Positions 48,178-58,461 of a stretch of 64,000 nucleotides of DNA are shown here, in pieces (the stretch's first letter is position 1; every line of letters begins with the position of its first letter). The position numbers were made by a program, and so were the translations under genes. The DNA lies in assembly GCA_046351555.1 (NCBI GenBank), contig JAXLYI010000019.1, forward strand, positions 62,001 through 126,000, written 5' to 3'. The notes under the pieces are model-generated. The model was not told where the DNA came from and searched no databases. It saw only the letters and a program-made list of their open reading frames with translations. Source of the DNA: CAISKJ01 sp046351555 (lineage in GTDB: Bacteria > Myxococcota_A > Polyangia > Polyangiales > Ga0077539).

Positions 48178-50805
48178 ATGTCCACGCTCCGCTCCCCCAC
48201 GCTCGCCCTCGCGCTCTCGCTCCTGCCCGCGGCCGCGCTCGCCCAGCGGGGCGCGGACGAGCCCGCCGTCGTCACGCTCCGCCTCGGCGACGCGCCCCAC
48301 CCCATCCCCGGGCCCCTCGGCGTCGACGGCGACCGCGTCCAGATCGGCGGGCGACGCGCCGAGCGCGCGGGCGGCCGCTGGCGCTTCTCCGACGACCGCG
48401 TGATCCAGGAGGTCCGCGCCGCCGTCGCGCTCGACGGGCGCTTCGTCTTCGTCACCGAGGACGGCCTCGTCGCCGCGAGCGACACCTTCGTCGGCCCGCT
48501 CCGCCCGCTCGGCGCGGTGCCCGGCGCGCGGCGCGCCTCGTCGTGGACGCGCGGCCGCCTCGCCGTCCTCGCCGACGGCGCCTTCTTCACCACCGACGGG
48601 ACGACCCTCACGCCCGCCGGCGCGACGCCCGCGCCCGCGCGCCACGCCGCCTTCCTCGACGCCCGCACCGGCGCCGCCGTGCTCGCCGACGGCCGCCTCG
48701 TCTTCACCCGCGACGGCGCCGCCACGTGGGCCCCCGTCGACCTCGGCCGCGACCTCGCGCTCCTCGTGGCCTTCCGCGACGGCGCGCTCCGGGTGTTCAC
48801 CACGCGCGGGGTGCTCGCGCTCTCGGCCGCGGGCGCGCTCTCCCCCGCGCCCGCCTCGCCCGACGCGAGGCCCGCGCCCCGCAGCGCGCCGGACGAGTCC
48901 CTCGCGGCCGCGTGGCGCGAGCGCGAGCCCGTCCCCGACCACGGCGCCACCGCCCACGCGCGCCTCCCCGACGGGACCTTCGTCGCCGTGCGCGGCGGCG
49001 CCGTCCGCCACGTCGACGCCGCGGGGCGCGTGCTGTCCACGCGCGAGCTCGGCGGCACCTGCACCGCCTCGTCGTGGCCCGGCGGCGTCGCCGTCGCGTG
49101 CGGCGACCTCTACCGGACGACCGACGGCGAGACCTGGGAGGCCGTCCCCGGCCCGCCCGCCGCACCGCAGCCGCGGCTCGACCCGGTGGTGTTCGCCAGC
49201 GACGGCGCGAGCGTCGCCCTCTTCGGCCAGTGCGAAGGCGAGCGGTTCGAACCGCGCGCCCAGGCGCTGTGCGTCCGCGACGCCCGCGGGCGCTGGCGCG
49301 ACCTATCCCGCGCGATCCCCGACGCGGGCGCGCTCCACCTCCTGCGCGGCATGCGGGGCGGCGACGTGCTCGTCGAGCGGGCGGGGCCCGAGGGCGGGCT
49401 CGTCCTCGTCGACGTGGCCGCGGAGACGGCGCGGCCGGTCACCTTCGAAGGCGTCCCCGAGGGGCGCGTCCAGATCGACGGTGCGCACCTCGCCGACGAC
49501 GGCGCCTACGTCGCGGTGGTCCGCACCGAGCGGGCGTCCTGGTACGCGCGCGGCGCGGAGGGCGCGGCGTGGTCGGCCCTCCGGCTGCCCGAGGGCGTGG
49601 TCGCGGTGGACTTCGCCGACGCGCGCCGCGGCGTGGCCCTCGGCGACCGCTTCGAACGCCTCTGGCGCACGCTCGACGGCGGCGCCACCTGGGAGCCGCT
49701 CGCGACCGGGGTGGAGTTCAACGGCGAGTCGCCGCGCATCGTCGCGCCACCGGAGGTGCGCTGCGACGCGCGCGGGTGCTCGGCCGGGGCGTTCCTCTTC
49801 GTGCGGGGCTGGGGCCCGGTGCAGGCGCCGCGTGAGCGCATCTACGGCGGCGCCCGACGGTCCGACGTCGCGCGGCGGCCTCCGGCGTCCTTCGCGCCGC
49901 TCCGTTGCGAGTCGGGGGCCGAGGGCGCGCCGCGGCGCCTCGTCGGGCGCCTGTCCACCTTCGACCACGGCGCGTCCCGCTCGCGGCAGGGCGCCGTCAC
50001 CACGCTCACGTGGCGCGGCGAGAACGGGCGAGGAGCGGCCACGTTCACCGTCTCTCACGGGGAGCCCTTCACCGTCACGCTCGCCTTCCACGCCGGCGCC
50101 CTGGTCGCGACCTACCGTGACCTCGTGTGGGCCCGCGGGGCCACGCTGCGCCCGCTCGGGCTCCCGCGCGTCGCCGCCGCCGCCGGCACCTTCTCACGCG
50201 TGGAGTGGGTCACCGCGGACGCCGAGGGCGGCGGCGTGGTGGCGCTCGCCACGCCGGCCCCGGCGATCGACCCGCCGGACCCCGAAGACCCCGCGCTGCG
50301 CCCGCTCGACGTGCAGGTGGCCTTCGAGGTGAGCGCGGCCGGCGCGGTCGTCCGGCGGCGCACGGAGGTCGGCGACCCCTACCACAGCGTGTACTTCGCG
50401 CGCGGCCTCGCCCGCGTCGGCGCCCGCTGGGGCCTCGCCGACATCGGCTACGACGGCGCGGTCCGCTTCGCCCCGCTCGACGGCGGCGCCCCGACGCCGA
50501 TCGGCGCGCTGTCCGACGGCCTCCGCCCCTGCGCCGCCGCCGCGCCTCGCGGCGCCGCGACAGTCCGCTTCAACACGTACGTCCCGCCGAGGGGGCTCGA
50601 CGCGCCCCCGTACGAGAGGGCGCGCGTCGACGTCGAGCTCGCCGCGGGCGGCGCGTGCCTGCGCGAGGTCGCGATCGAGCGCGCCTCGCCGCGCCGCCCG
50701 GGGAACCTCGAGTACGTGCGATTGCGCGCCGAGGGGGGCGCGCTCGTCGGGGGCGCCGACGACGGCGTCCAGCGGGTGCCGATGCGCTGCGAGGTGGCGC
50801 CGTGA
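48178..50805 (+). CDS. Secreted propeller protein A (BNR/YCF48-like)
   Basis: 875 aa. Signal peptide LALALSLLPAAALAQ. The body has repeated blade-like segments with Asp-box-like turns: TTDGTTLTPAG, FTRDGAATWAPVD, TTDGETWEAVPG, RTLDGGATWEPLAT. These S/T-x-D-x-G-x-T-W sequences are the BNR/Asp-box hallmark of sialidase-like and Ycf48/Hcf136 propellers. Cleaved signal, so exported and probably periplasmic or outer surface. Paralogous in layout to the next gene, whose GTG overlaps its stop. Ligand unknown. Confidence 0.85.
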   Translation: MSTLRSPTLALALSLLPAAALAQRGADEPAVVTLRLGDAPHPIPGPLGVDGDRVQIGGRRAERAGGRWRFSDDRVIQEVRAAVALDGRFVFVTEDGLVAASDTFVGPLRPLGAVPGARRASSWTRGRLAVLADGAFFTTDGTTLTPAGATPAPARHAAFLDARTGAAVLADGRLVFTRDGAATWAPVDLGRDLALLVAFRDGALRVFTTRGVLALSAAGALSPAPASPDARPAPRSAPDESLAAAWREREPVPDHGATAHARLPDGTFVAVRGGAVRHVDAAGRVLSTRELGGTCTASSWPGGVAVACGDLYRTTDGETWEAVPGPPAAPQPRLDPVVFASDGASVALFGQCEGERFEPRAQALCVRDARGRWRDLSRAIPDAGALHLLRGMRGGDVLVERAGPEGGLVLVDVAAETARPVTFEGVPEGRVQIDGAHLADDGAYVAVVRTERASWYARGAEGAAWSALRLPEGVVAVDFADARRGVALGDRFERLWRTLDGGATWEPLATGVEFNGESPRIVAPPEVRCDARGCSAGAFLFVRGWGPVQAPRERIYGGARRSDVARRPPASFAPLRCESGAEGAPRRLVGRLSTFDHGASRSRQGAVTTLTWRGENGRGAATFTVSHGEPFTVTLAFHAGALVATYRDLVWARGATLRPLGLPRVAAAAGTFSRVEWVTADAEGGGVVALATPAPAIDPPDPEDPALRPLDVQVAFEVSAAGAVVRRRTEVGDPYHSVYFARGLARVGARWGLADIGYDGAVRFAPLDGGAPTPIGALSDGLRPCAAAAPRGAATVRFNTYVPPRGLDAPPYERARVDVELAAGGACLREVAIERASPRRPGNLEYVRLRAEGGALVGGADDGVQRVPMRCEVAP

Positions 50806-53546
50806 GCCGCGCCCGCTGGGCCCTCCTCGCGCTCGCCGGGTGCTCCGCCGCGCCGGCCGCCCCGCCGCGCGCCGCCGCCCCGCCCCCGCCGCCCCCGCCG
50901 GCGCCCGCCCGGGTGTACGCGCGCGGCGAATCGTTCGGGGACGAACGATCGCCCTCCGGCCTCGCCGGCCGCGGCGGGGCGCGCTACTTCGCCCGCTCGC
51001 TGCGCGCGGAGGTGCGCGGCGGCGACGTCGCCTTCTCCGACGACCGCGCCGCCGAGCCCTTCGCCGACGCCGTCGAGGTCGCGGGCGGGCGCTGGGCGTT
51101 CTTCTCCTACGGGGGCGCCGTGACGGTGAGCGACGGCTTCCTCGGCGCGCTCCGCCCGCTCGGCCACGTGCCCGCGGGGGCCGTCACCAACCCCTGGTCG
51201 CGGGGACGCGCGACGTCCGTGCGCGGCGGGCGCCTCTGGCTCACCGACGGCGCCTCCCTGGCCGAGGCGCAGGTGCCCGGCGCCCCCGTCGTCGCCGCGG
51301 CCTTCGCGAGCGAGTCCGCGGGCGCCGTGGTGCACCGCGACGGGTCGCTCTCCGCCACCGACGACGGCGGCCGGACGTGGCGCGCGGTCGACCTGCGCGG
51401 CGAGCTCGCGCTGGCGGTCGAGTTCGACGGAGACTCCCTCCGGGTCGCCACCACGCGCGGCCCGATGAACCTCTCCGCCGGCGCGCTCGCGCCCGCGCCC
51501 GCGGCCCCGGCGTACGACGACGCGGCCGAGCGCGCCGCCGCCGTCCACCGCGCCCGCGTGGCCCTGGCCCTGCGCGAGCGGGAGGGCACGGCGAACGGTA
51601 CCGCGCTCACGCTCCCCGCCGGCGCGCGCGTGGAGCTGGACGACGGCATCCTCACGTGGCGTCCGCCCGCGGGCGAGGCGGCGGTCGGCCGCGTGGGCGA
51701 CACCACCTGCGACGCGCTCGCGCCGTGGGGGGAGGGGTTCGCGGTCCAGTGCGGCCGGCTGCTCCGCGGCGACGCGAGCGGGCGGCTCGTCCGCGTCGAG
51801 CTCCCCCCCGAGGCGCGCGACGCGGAGGCCGTCCTCTCCGACGACGGCGTCCACGCGGCGCGCGACGGCGCCTGCCCCGCGCCGCGCGACCCCGACGTCA
51901 CCGAGGAAGAGCGCTTCCGCGCCGAGCAGGAGGGCGCCGACGAGGGGGCTCCGCAGCCCCCGTCCGCGTGCGTCCTCGACGACGGCCGCGGCCGCTGGCG
52001 GACGGTGCCACTCCCCGCGCTGGAGGAGTCCTGGCGGCGCTGGACGGTCGCCGGGATGCACGGCACGCAGCTCCTCCTCCGCGTGGGCGACGACGACGCG
52101 CGGTGGCAGGTGTTCGACGCATCGACCGGGCGCGGGCGCGACGTGCGGGCCGAGCCCGAGATGTCCATCCGCTCGCTCGCGTGGCTGCGCGACGGGTCGC
52201 TCGTCGGCGTGGGGCGCGCCTGCGACGCACCCCGCGACCGCTGCGCGGCCTCGCTGCTGCGGGGCACGCCCGACGCGGCGCTGCACCCGACGCCGCTCCC
52301 CGAGGGGGCGATGGCGGTGGCCTTCGCCGACGCAACGCGCGGCCTCGCCCGCGGCGCCACGTTCGGCGCGGCGTGGCGGACGACGGACGGCGGCGCGACG
52401 TGGGACGTGGTGCCGGTGCCCGACGCCCTGCGCGCCGCGCGCTTCCCCACCTTCGCGACGACCTCGTGCGACGCGGGCGGGTGCGCGGTGGGCGGCAGAC
52501 TCCGTGTCGCGGGGTGGGGCCCGATGCGCGCCGCCGAGGAGCGCGTCGTCGCGGTCGACGGCGCCCCCCCGGAGGTGCCCGACCCGCGTTCGAACGGCGC
52601 CTCGCTCGAGCTCGCGCCGATGACCTGCACGCCCGCGCGGACGACGACCCCGTCGCCGTGGCGGCTCCCGGGCGACGGACCCCGCGCGGTCGACGGCGAC
52701 GGGGCGTGGGCCTTCGCGCGCGAAGGCGACGGACGAACCCGCGCCCGCTGGGCCGGCGTGCGCGGGCGCGGCGAGGCCGTGCTCCCCTTCGACCTGCCCG
52801 CGGACGACGGACTCGTCGGGATCTGGTCCGCGCAGGGCCGCGCGCTCCTTGCCCGCGCGGACACGGGCGCGCTCTACCTCGCCGCGGGCGGGGTCGTGCG
52901 CGAGCTCGCGGGCCCGGCCCTCCCGGTCGACGACGGGGGCGCCCGCCTGCGCCTGACCTCGTCCGACGTCGCGGCCGACGGCGCGGCGCTCGTGCTCCAG
53001 TCCACCGGGTCGGTCGAGCGCGCGGCGGTCGACGCCGTGCTCACCGTCGACGCCGCGGGCGCGGTCGCCCGCCGCTACGCCGTCCGCGCCGACCCGAGCG
53101 AGCTCTACTCCGGGCGCGTCCCGAGGCTCGCGCTCGCGCGCCGCGGCGGGACGTGGTCGCGCGCGGTTCTCTCCGGCGACGGCGTCCGCGTCGAGGGCGC
53201 CGGCGGCGACGCGCTGCTGCGCGCGTGGTCGGGGCCCCTGCGGCCCTGCGCCGGGCCCGCGCCCGCGGGGGCGGTGACGTTGCGCATCATCGGGTGCAGG
53301 GCGCAGGCGCACTGCCTCTCGTCGTCGATGCTCCGCGGCGCGGAGGCGGAGGTGGCCGAGGTCGAGCTCGTTGGCGACGTCGCCTGCGTGCGCGCGCTCC
53401 GCGCCTCGGGCCGCGTCGAGGGCGACGGTCGCGCGCCCGCGCCCGTCGCGTGGAACCTCCGCGCCGTCGGCGGCGCCCTCGCGGGCTTCCTCGACGACGG
53501 CGTGCGCCGCGCCGCGCTCCGCTGCGCGGCTGCTACCGACCGCTGA
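50802..53546 (+). CDS. Lipoprotein propeller B (paralogue of A)
   Basis: 914 aa, GTG start coupled to propeller A (GTGA). Lipobox LALAGC, so lipid-anchored, unlike A. After a Pro/Ala stretch (residues about 20-38), the same order of segments as in A can be followed by eye: AFFSYGGAVTVSDGFLGALR beside VFVTEDGLVAASDTFVGPLR, TDDGGRTWRAVD, TTDGGATWDVVPV. Tandem duplication is the simplest explanation. The anchored/free pair may form one envelope complex. The 3' end overlaps the convergent bpX gene by 14 bp. Confidence 0.85.
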   Translation: MSRARWALLALAGCSAAPAAPPRAAAPPPPPPPAPARVYARGESFGDERSPSGLAGRGGARYFARSLRAEVRGGDVAFSDDRAAEPFADAVEVAGGRWAFFSYGGAVTVSDGFLGALRPLGHVPAGAVTNPWSRGRATSVRGGRLWLTDGASLAEAQVPGAPVVAAAFASESAGAVVHRDGSLSATDDGGRTWRAVDLRGELALAVEFDGDSLRVATTRGPMNLSAGALAPAPAAPAYDDAAERAAAVHRARVALALREREGTANGTALTLPAGARVELDDGILTWRPPAGEAAVGRVGDTTCDALAPWGEGFAVQCGRLLRGDASGRLVRVELPPEARDAEAVLSDDGVHAARDGACPAPRDPDVTEEERFRAEQEGADEGAPQPPSACVLDDGRGRWRTVPLPALEESWRRWTVAGMHGTQLLLRVGDDDARWQVFDASTGRGRDVRAEPEMSIRSLAWLRDGSLVGVGRACDAPRDRCAASLLRGTPDAALHPTPLPEGAMAVAFADATRGLARGATFGAAWRTTDGGATWDVVPVPDALRAARFPTFATTSCDAGGCAVGGRLRVAGWGPMRAAEERVVAVDGAPPEVPDPRSNGASLELAPMTCTPARTTTPSPWRLPGDGPRAVDGDGAWAFAREGDGRTRARWAGVRGRGEAVLPFDLPADDGLVGIWSAQGRALLARADTGALYLAAGGVVRELAGPALPVDDGGARLRLTSSDVAADGAALVLQSTGSVERAAVDAVLTVDAAGAVARRYAVRADPSELYSGRVPRLALARRGGTWSRAVLSGDGVRVEGAGGDALLRAWSGPLRPCAGPAPAGAVTLRIIGCRAQAHCLSSSMLRGAEAEVAEVELVGDVACVRALRASGRVEGDGRAPAPVAWNLRAVGGALAGFLDDGVRRAALRCAAATDR

Positions 53547-56271
53547 CGCGCAGGTCGCGCACGACGTCGCCGGTGCGCAGGTCGACCGCGAGCACGCGCC
53601 CGCGGTCGTCGCCCACCACGAGGTGCTCGTCGCTGAGCCGGACGCACGCGCGCGCCGCGCCGCGCAGGTCGCACATCCACCGCGGGCGGAGCGCGGTCCG
53701 GTCGAAGAGCGTGACCACCGCGCGCCCGCGCTCGGCCTCGACGAGGGCGCCCCACGCGGCGGTCATCTCCACGCGCGCCGGCGCCCCGCCGTGGAGCCCG
53801 ACCTCGACGGTGCGCATCACCGGGTCGTACAACCTCAGCTCGCGCCGGGGCCCGCGCGCCACGCCCACGCGCGTGCCGGCGGCGTCGATGCCCGCGTAGT
53901 TCGCGTCGGCGATCGCCGCCCCGCGCCGCGCGCGCAGCGTCCATTTCGGCAGCTCGTAGGCCCACACCTCGGGCGACTCCCCCACCGCGTGGAAGGCGAG
54001 CGACGTCGGCGCCCGGTGCATCGCGCCGACCGTCATCCCGCGCGGCAACCGGAGCATCCGCTGGAGCGCGCGGGGCCGCTCGGCGAGCAGGTCGAGCTGG
54101 AGCACCTCGTCGCCCGAGGCCGCGTACCACACCTCGCCGTCGGAGGTGTCGGCCCAGGCGTCGAGGCGCAGGTCGCCCCACGGGCGCGCGGAGAGGCTCG
54201 CGAGGTCGACCCGGGTCACGCGTGTGGCCTCGCCGCGCGGCGCCACCGCGAGGCAGCGGTCGCCGTGGTCGGAGACGACGAGGCCCACCGCGGGCGCGTC
54301 GAGGCGCGCGAGCACGCGGCCGTCGCGCGCGAGCACCCACACGCCCGCCTCGCCCATCGCGAGGCACGCGCGCCCGTCGGGGAGGAGCGCCGCGTCCCAC
54401 ACCGGGTGCCCACCCACGTCCTCGGGCGAGACAGTGTGCACGGTGGCGTTGACGCGCGCGCTGAGGGTCGGGCGGACGGGCTCGACCCACGCAGGCAGGT
54501 CGGCGCGGAGCGCGGGCGCGTTGGCGAAGGCCGCGAGCTTCTCGGCGAGCGGGTGGCTGTTGGCGACGTGCCCCGACGGGCCCCGGGCGACGACGGCGCG
54601 GGCGGCGGCGCGCGCGGCCGCGGAGACGGCGCCCCCGCGGGGCAGGGAGAGCAGCGACTCGGCGAAGGTGGCGAGACGTCGCGCGGCGTCGGGCGAGGGG
54701 TCGGCCGCGAGCGCGTCGAGCGCCGCGAGGACGTCGTCGAGGCGCTCGGGGCGGAGCGCGAGGAGGCGCGCGAGCATGCGGGCCGCGCCGGCGCCGCCGC
54801 GCGCGAGGAGGGCGTCGACCCAGGGCTCGGCGAGCGGGCGGAGTTCGGGGGAGGCCCACGCGATCTCGACGGCGCGCGCGAGGTCGCCCGACGCGGCGAG
54901 GAGCTCGGCCCACTCGGCGCGGAGCGAGAGGCCGAGCGCGGGCTCGCTGGCCTCGAGCTTCGGCACCGCGACGTCGAACGAGCGCGTGCGGCGCGCGAAG
55001 GCGACGGCGCGGTCGCGGCGGCCGGCGACGAGCCACTGGCGGACGACCACCTCGGGCGCGAGCTTCGCGCTCTCGGCGAGCTCGGCGGCCCGCTCGCGGA
55101 GGCCGTTCCGCTCGAGCAGGGAGACGGCCGCGGCCGGGTCGCGCAGGAGCTCGGCGAGCACGAACGCGGCCTCCTCGTAGCGCCCTTCGGCCTCCAGGCG
55201 GTCGGCGGCCCGGACGTAGAGGGCCTTCAGGCGCTCGTAGAGGCCGGGCGAGAGGCCGAGGGAGCCGCCCTTCGCCGCGCCGTGGGTGATGTCGAGCTTC
55301 GCGCGCGGGGCCGGCAGGCGGAGGGGCCCCGACGTCCCGTCGCCCGCGCCGCCCAGCGGGATCGCGCGGCGCAGGGCCTCCATCAGGTCGCCGCGTTCGA
55401 AGGAGGTGATGAGGTCGTCGAGGTAGCGCGCGGTGCGCTCGCCGAGCACCGAGCGGAGCGTGAGCTGCGCCATCACGTCGTCGAGCCGCGCCATGAGCTG
55501 CGCGAGGAAGCGCTCGAAGGCCGAGGGCTCGCGCGGCCGATAGGGCGCGGGCAGCGGGCGCGGCGACGGGTCGGTGCGCGGCGGCGGGAGGTCCTCGTCG
55601 GGGGCGAGCTTGCGCTGGAGCCACGCGACGGCCATCGCCATCGCGCCCACCATCGCGGCGGCCTTCGAGGAGAGCGGCGCCGCGGCCTCGCCGCCCCCAC
55701 GGACGATCGCGTCGCGCGCGGAGGAGAGCGCCTTCGCCAGCGCCTGCCCGCTCGCGGCGGTGACGCCCTTGAGCACCCCGCGCGCGGTGCCCGCGACCTC
55801 CTCGGCGACCTCCACGGGCGGCGGCGGCGCGCCGAGGGAGGTGGTCTCGACGACGTCGACGGGGCCGACGTCGACCCACGCGGCGAGGTCTTCGGCGTCG
55901 GCGGGGGAGAGCCGGTGGACGACGACGGCGCCGCCCACCACGCGGACGACGTCGCCCGCGCGGGCCCCTTGCGCGGCGAGGGCCGCGAGCTCGCGCGCGG
56001 TGAGCGGCGCCGCGGAGAGGAGCTCACCGCCGGCGAACGAGACGGGCACGAGCGCGTCGCCCGGGAGCGACTCGACGCGGAGGTGCGCGGGGGGCGCCGC
56101 GTCGCGGACGATCCAGGCGCCGACGACGCGCCACACGGTCGCGGCGGGCGTCCAGCGGGCGAGGAGGAGCGCGCGGGCGCGCGGCCCGTCGGCGACGACG
56201 AGCCCCGCGACGGGGACGCGTCCGCGCCAGGCGAGCGCGCGCGGGCGGATGGTGTCGGCGTGGGGGCTCAC
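53533..56271 (-). CDS. Large bpX-type propeller protein of MoxR-vWA ternary system
   Basis: 912 aa, GTG start overlapping the vWA-propeller stop. Layout: N-terminal region (1-165) with VVADGPRARALLLARWTPAA and LLSAAPLTARELAALAAQGA; an Ala-rich segment (about 165-225) whose core AAMVGAMAMAVAWL could touch membrane; then a helical TPR-like solenoid (about 300-620: RYEEAAFVLAELLRDPAAAV, GLRERAAELAESAKLAPEVV); then a WD40-like propeller (about 620-912: WDAALLPDGRACLAMGEAGV onward). Last gene of the operon. Similar solenoid-propeller proteins are the effector-side component in bpX ternary systems, by analogy. Confidence 0.85.
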   Translation of the reverse strand: MSPHADTIRPRALAWRGRVPVAGLVVADGPRARALLLARWTPAATVWRVVGAWIVRDAAPPAHLRVESLPGDALVPVSFAGGELLSAAPLTARELAALAAQGARAGDVVRVVGGAVVVHRLSPADAEDLAAWVDVGPVDVVETTSLGAPPPPVEVAEEVAGTARGVLKGVTAASGQALAKALSSARDAIVRGGGEAAAPLSSKAAAMVGAMAMAVAWLQRKLAPDEDLPPPRTDPSPRPLPAPYRPREPSAFERFLAQLMARLDDVMAQLTLRSVLGERTARYLDDLITSFERGDLMEALRRAIPLGGAGDGTSGPLRLPAPRAKLDITHGAAKGGSLGLSPGLYERLKALYVRAADRLEAEGRYEEAAFVLAELLRDPAAAVSLLERNGLRERAAELAESAKLAPEVVVRQWLVAGRRDRAVAFARRTRSFDVAVPKLEASEPALGLSLRAEWAELLAASGDLARAVEIAWASPELRPLAEPWVDALLARGGAGAARMLARLLALRPERLDDVLAALDALAADPSPDAARRLATFAESLLSLPRGGAVSAAARAAARAVVARGPSGHVANSHPLAEKLAAFANAPALRADLPAWVEPVRPTLSARVNATVHTVSPEDVGGHPVWDAALLPDGRACLAMGEAGVWVLARDGRVLARLDAPAVGLVVSDHGDRCLAVAPRGEATRVTRVDLASLSARPWGDLRLDAWADTSDGEVWYAASGDEVLQLDLLAERPRALQRMLRLPRGMTVGAMHRAPTSLAFHAVGESPEVWAYELPKWTLRARRGAAIADANYAGIDAAGTRVGVARGPRRELRLYDPVMRTVEVGLHGGAPARVEMTAAWGALVEAERGRAVVTLFDRTALRPRWMCDLRGAARACVRLSDEHLVVGDDRGRVLAVDLRTGDVVRDLRVSGR

Positions 56272-57995
56272 GGCGCGGCCTCGGGGGTCCAGTCGACGAG
56301 GGCGCCGCGGTCGCCGGCGACGTCGAGCACGAGCACGTGGCCGCCTTGCGTGGCGAGCGCGAGCAACCCGGCGCGCGGGTCGAGGGTGAGCGACGCGACG
56401 GGCGCAGGGAGCGTGTGAAGCACCGAGGGATCGCCGCCGCGCGGGATGCGCTCGACGACGAGCGGGCCGGCAGCGACGACGATCGCGGCCTTCGCCTCCG
56501 GGTGCGCGGCGAGTTCGGCGGCGGCCTGGTCGCGGGTGGCGGCGAGCACGAGCGGCGCGACGGGTTTCACCGATTCGATTCCCTCGAGCATCGGCGGGCC
56601 CGACACGATGCCGCCGCCCATCGGGAAGGGCTCCTCGACGACGAGGCGCTCGTGGCGGACGAACGCGTCGCCCGGGAAGGGCGGGCGGAGGGTGCGGACG
56701 ACGTCGCGGTCGAGGCGGACGAGCGAGCCGTCGGACAGGCGCAGGGCCGCGAAGTGCACGTGCGCGATGCGGTAGACGAGCAGCGGCTCGAGCGCCCGCG
56801 CCGCGCGCGTGAGCACGGGCTCGGGGCCGAGCAGCGGCCACGGGCGGTGGGCGGAGGCGCGGGGGAAATCCGAGCCGTTCCAGTTGAAGAGGAGGAGCTC
56901 GCCGCGGAGGCAGGTGAGGAGCACGAGGCGGCGGTGCACCCAGCCCACGCCGAGGATCGTCTCGCCGCGGCGGTTGGCGTACATCCGCAGCTTCTCACGG
57001 TGCCCGTTGGGGTACTTCGGCACGCCCGAGAGCATCAGCGCGCCCGAGGCCGTCCGCCACGCGAGCATGTTGCCGGTCGGGCTGAACACCAGGTTGGTCG
57101 CGGGCGCGTGCGCGGCGGTGTAGCGCCTCCCGCGCGGCCGGGCCGACTGCGCCGCGGGCGGGCGCCGCTCGGTCGCACGCGCCGCCACCGAGCGCAACAG
57201 CCGAACGCAGGTGGCATCGTCGGGCGGTGCGAGCGTGACGTCCGTCACCGTCGAGCGCTGGATCACCGACACCCGCACGCGCTGCCCCTCGGGCTCGCGC
57301 GCGTCGGCGACGGCGAGGCAGCCGCCGGTGGCGCCCGGGCGGCGTCGGGCACGGGCGCGCCAGCGGTCCCAGGCGTCGCGGGCGCCGACGAACCACACGT
57401 CGCCCCAGCCCTCGCCGCGGGCCTCGAGCGCGGCCCAGGCGTCGAGGTCGGCGTCCGCGGGCGCCGTCGCGCTGCGGGCGTGGAGGATGTTGTCGACGTT
57501 CTGCGCGGTGAGGCCGAGGGTGAGGCCGCCGCCGTCGGGGGCGCCGGGCGGCCGCTGGAGCACGGCCCAGCCGAAGCGCGCCTTCGCCTTCGCCGCGCGC
57601 TGCGCGAGGAGGACGAGCGCGGCGACGTGGACGAGCCGAGGCACGCCGAGCTGCGAGGGACCCGCGTCGAAGAGGGCCACCGAGGCGCGCGCGTCCGCGG
57701 GCTCGCGGTGCGCCATGCGGTGAAACGCCAGCTCCCGCGTCGCCGCGCGCCGCACGAACTCCTCGGGCGCCTCCGTGGCCAGCAGCCACTCGCTGAGCAG
57801 CAGCCGTTCGTAGGGCCCGCGCCGCAGGAGCCCGTCGTAGCCGTCGGGCTCGCCCGTCCCGACGAGCGTGCGGGTGCGGAGCGGGCCCACCGCGGGCGCG
57901 AGCTTCAGGAGCCAGTCGCCGAGCGCGGCGGCCACCTCGGGCGACACCGCGGCGAGCGCGTCCTTCCAGGGTGCGAGGGCCGGGGGGAGGTCCAC
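56268..57995 (-). CDS. vWA-like domain fused to beta-propeller
   Basis: 575 aa, GTG start 5 bp after the bpX5-like stop. The N-terminal 300 residues include a divergent vWA: SVALFDAGPSQLGVPR carries a D110-x-G-x-S114 in place of the MIDAS DxSxS, with the usual long helix (LVHVAALVLLAQRAAKAKA) after it. The metal site is therefore incomplete. The C-terminal 270 residues are a propeller (TNLVFSPTGNMLAWRTASGA, LLTCLRGELLLFNWNG, LDPRAGLLALATQGGHVLVL). It joins MoxR and the bpX proteins in one operon. Cytosolic. Confidence 0.84.
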   Translation of the reverse strand: MDLPPALAPWKDALAAVSPEVAAALGDWLLKLAPAVGPLRTRTLVGTGEPDGYDGLLRRGPYERLLLSEWLLATEAPEEFVRRAATRELAFHRMAHREPADARASVALFDAGPSQLGVPRLVHVAALVLLAQRAAKAKARFGWAVLQRPPGAPDGGGLTLGLTAQNVDNILHARSATAPADADLDAWAALEARGEGWGDVWFVGARDAWDRWRARARRRPGATGGCLAVADAREPEGQRVRVSVIQRSTVTDVTLAPPDDATCVRLLRSVAARATERRPPAAQSARPRGRRYTAAHAPATNLVFSPTGNMLAWRTASGALMLSGVPKYPNGHREKLRMYANRRGETILGVGWVHRRLVLLTCLRGELLLFNWNGSDFPRASAHRPWPLLGPEPVLTRAARALEPLLVYRIAHVHFAALRLSDGSLVRLDRDVVRTLRPPFPGDAFVRHERLVVEEPFPMGGGIVSGPPMLEGIESVKPVAPLVLAATRDQAAAELAAHPEAKAAIVVAAGPLVVERIPRGGDPSVLHTLPAPVASLTLDPRAGLLALATQGGHVLVLDVAGDRGALVDWTPEAAP

Positions 57996-57999
57996 GACG

Positions 58000-58461
58000 T
58001 CACCCGTTGATCCACGCGGTGAGGCGCTCGCGCGAGACGGGCCGCGCGGCCGTGAGCGAGAACACGGTGAGGCCCCCGTCGCGCGGGACGACGGCGATGG
58101 GCGAGGCGATGGTTCGGTCGCGAACGACCGCCCGTTCGAAGAGGGCGACGTGCACGGCGGGACGCAGCGCGGTGGGGAAGTAGAGCGTCGGCGCCAGCGG
58201 GTCGCGGCCGAGGTACACCACCCCCTCGGCCCACGGGAGCGCCTCGACGGGGCCCATCACCGCCACCGCCGACGCGCCCGCGACGCCCTGGAGCGCCGCG
58301 AGCCGCGCGTCGTCGAGGCGCAGCAGCCGCCGGGCGAGCGCGCGCGCCGCGTCACCGACGCCCGCCACCGCGGCGGGGTCGAGCGGCGGCTCGCGCGGCA
58401 CCCACGCGACGCGCTCGGTGGGGGCGGGCGCGGCGGGTCGCTGGAGGTCGCGGTAAGGCAT
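58000..58461 (-). CDS. Small bpX-type partner (probably bpX5)
   Basis: 153 aa. ATG overlaps the MoxR stop (TGATG). The segment VAWVPREPPLDPAAVAGVGD and ALPWAEGVVYLGRDPLAPTLYFPT fit the short partner in MoxR-vWA-beta-propeller ternary systems; the W-x-PR-x-PPL start recalls the Pfam bpX5 group, from memory. Beta-rich, no signal peptide. Probably links the ATPase to the vWA protein. Confidence 0.72.
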   Translation of the reverse strand: MPYRDLQRPAAPAPTERVAWVPREPPLDPAAVAGVGDAARALARRLLRLDDARLAALQGVAGASAVAVMGPVEALPWAEGVVYLGRDPLAPTLYFPTALRPAVHVALFERAVVRDRTIASPIAVVPRDGGLTVFSLTAARPVSRERLTAWING

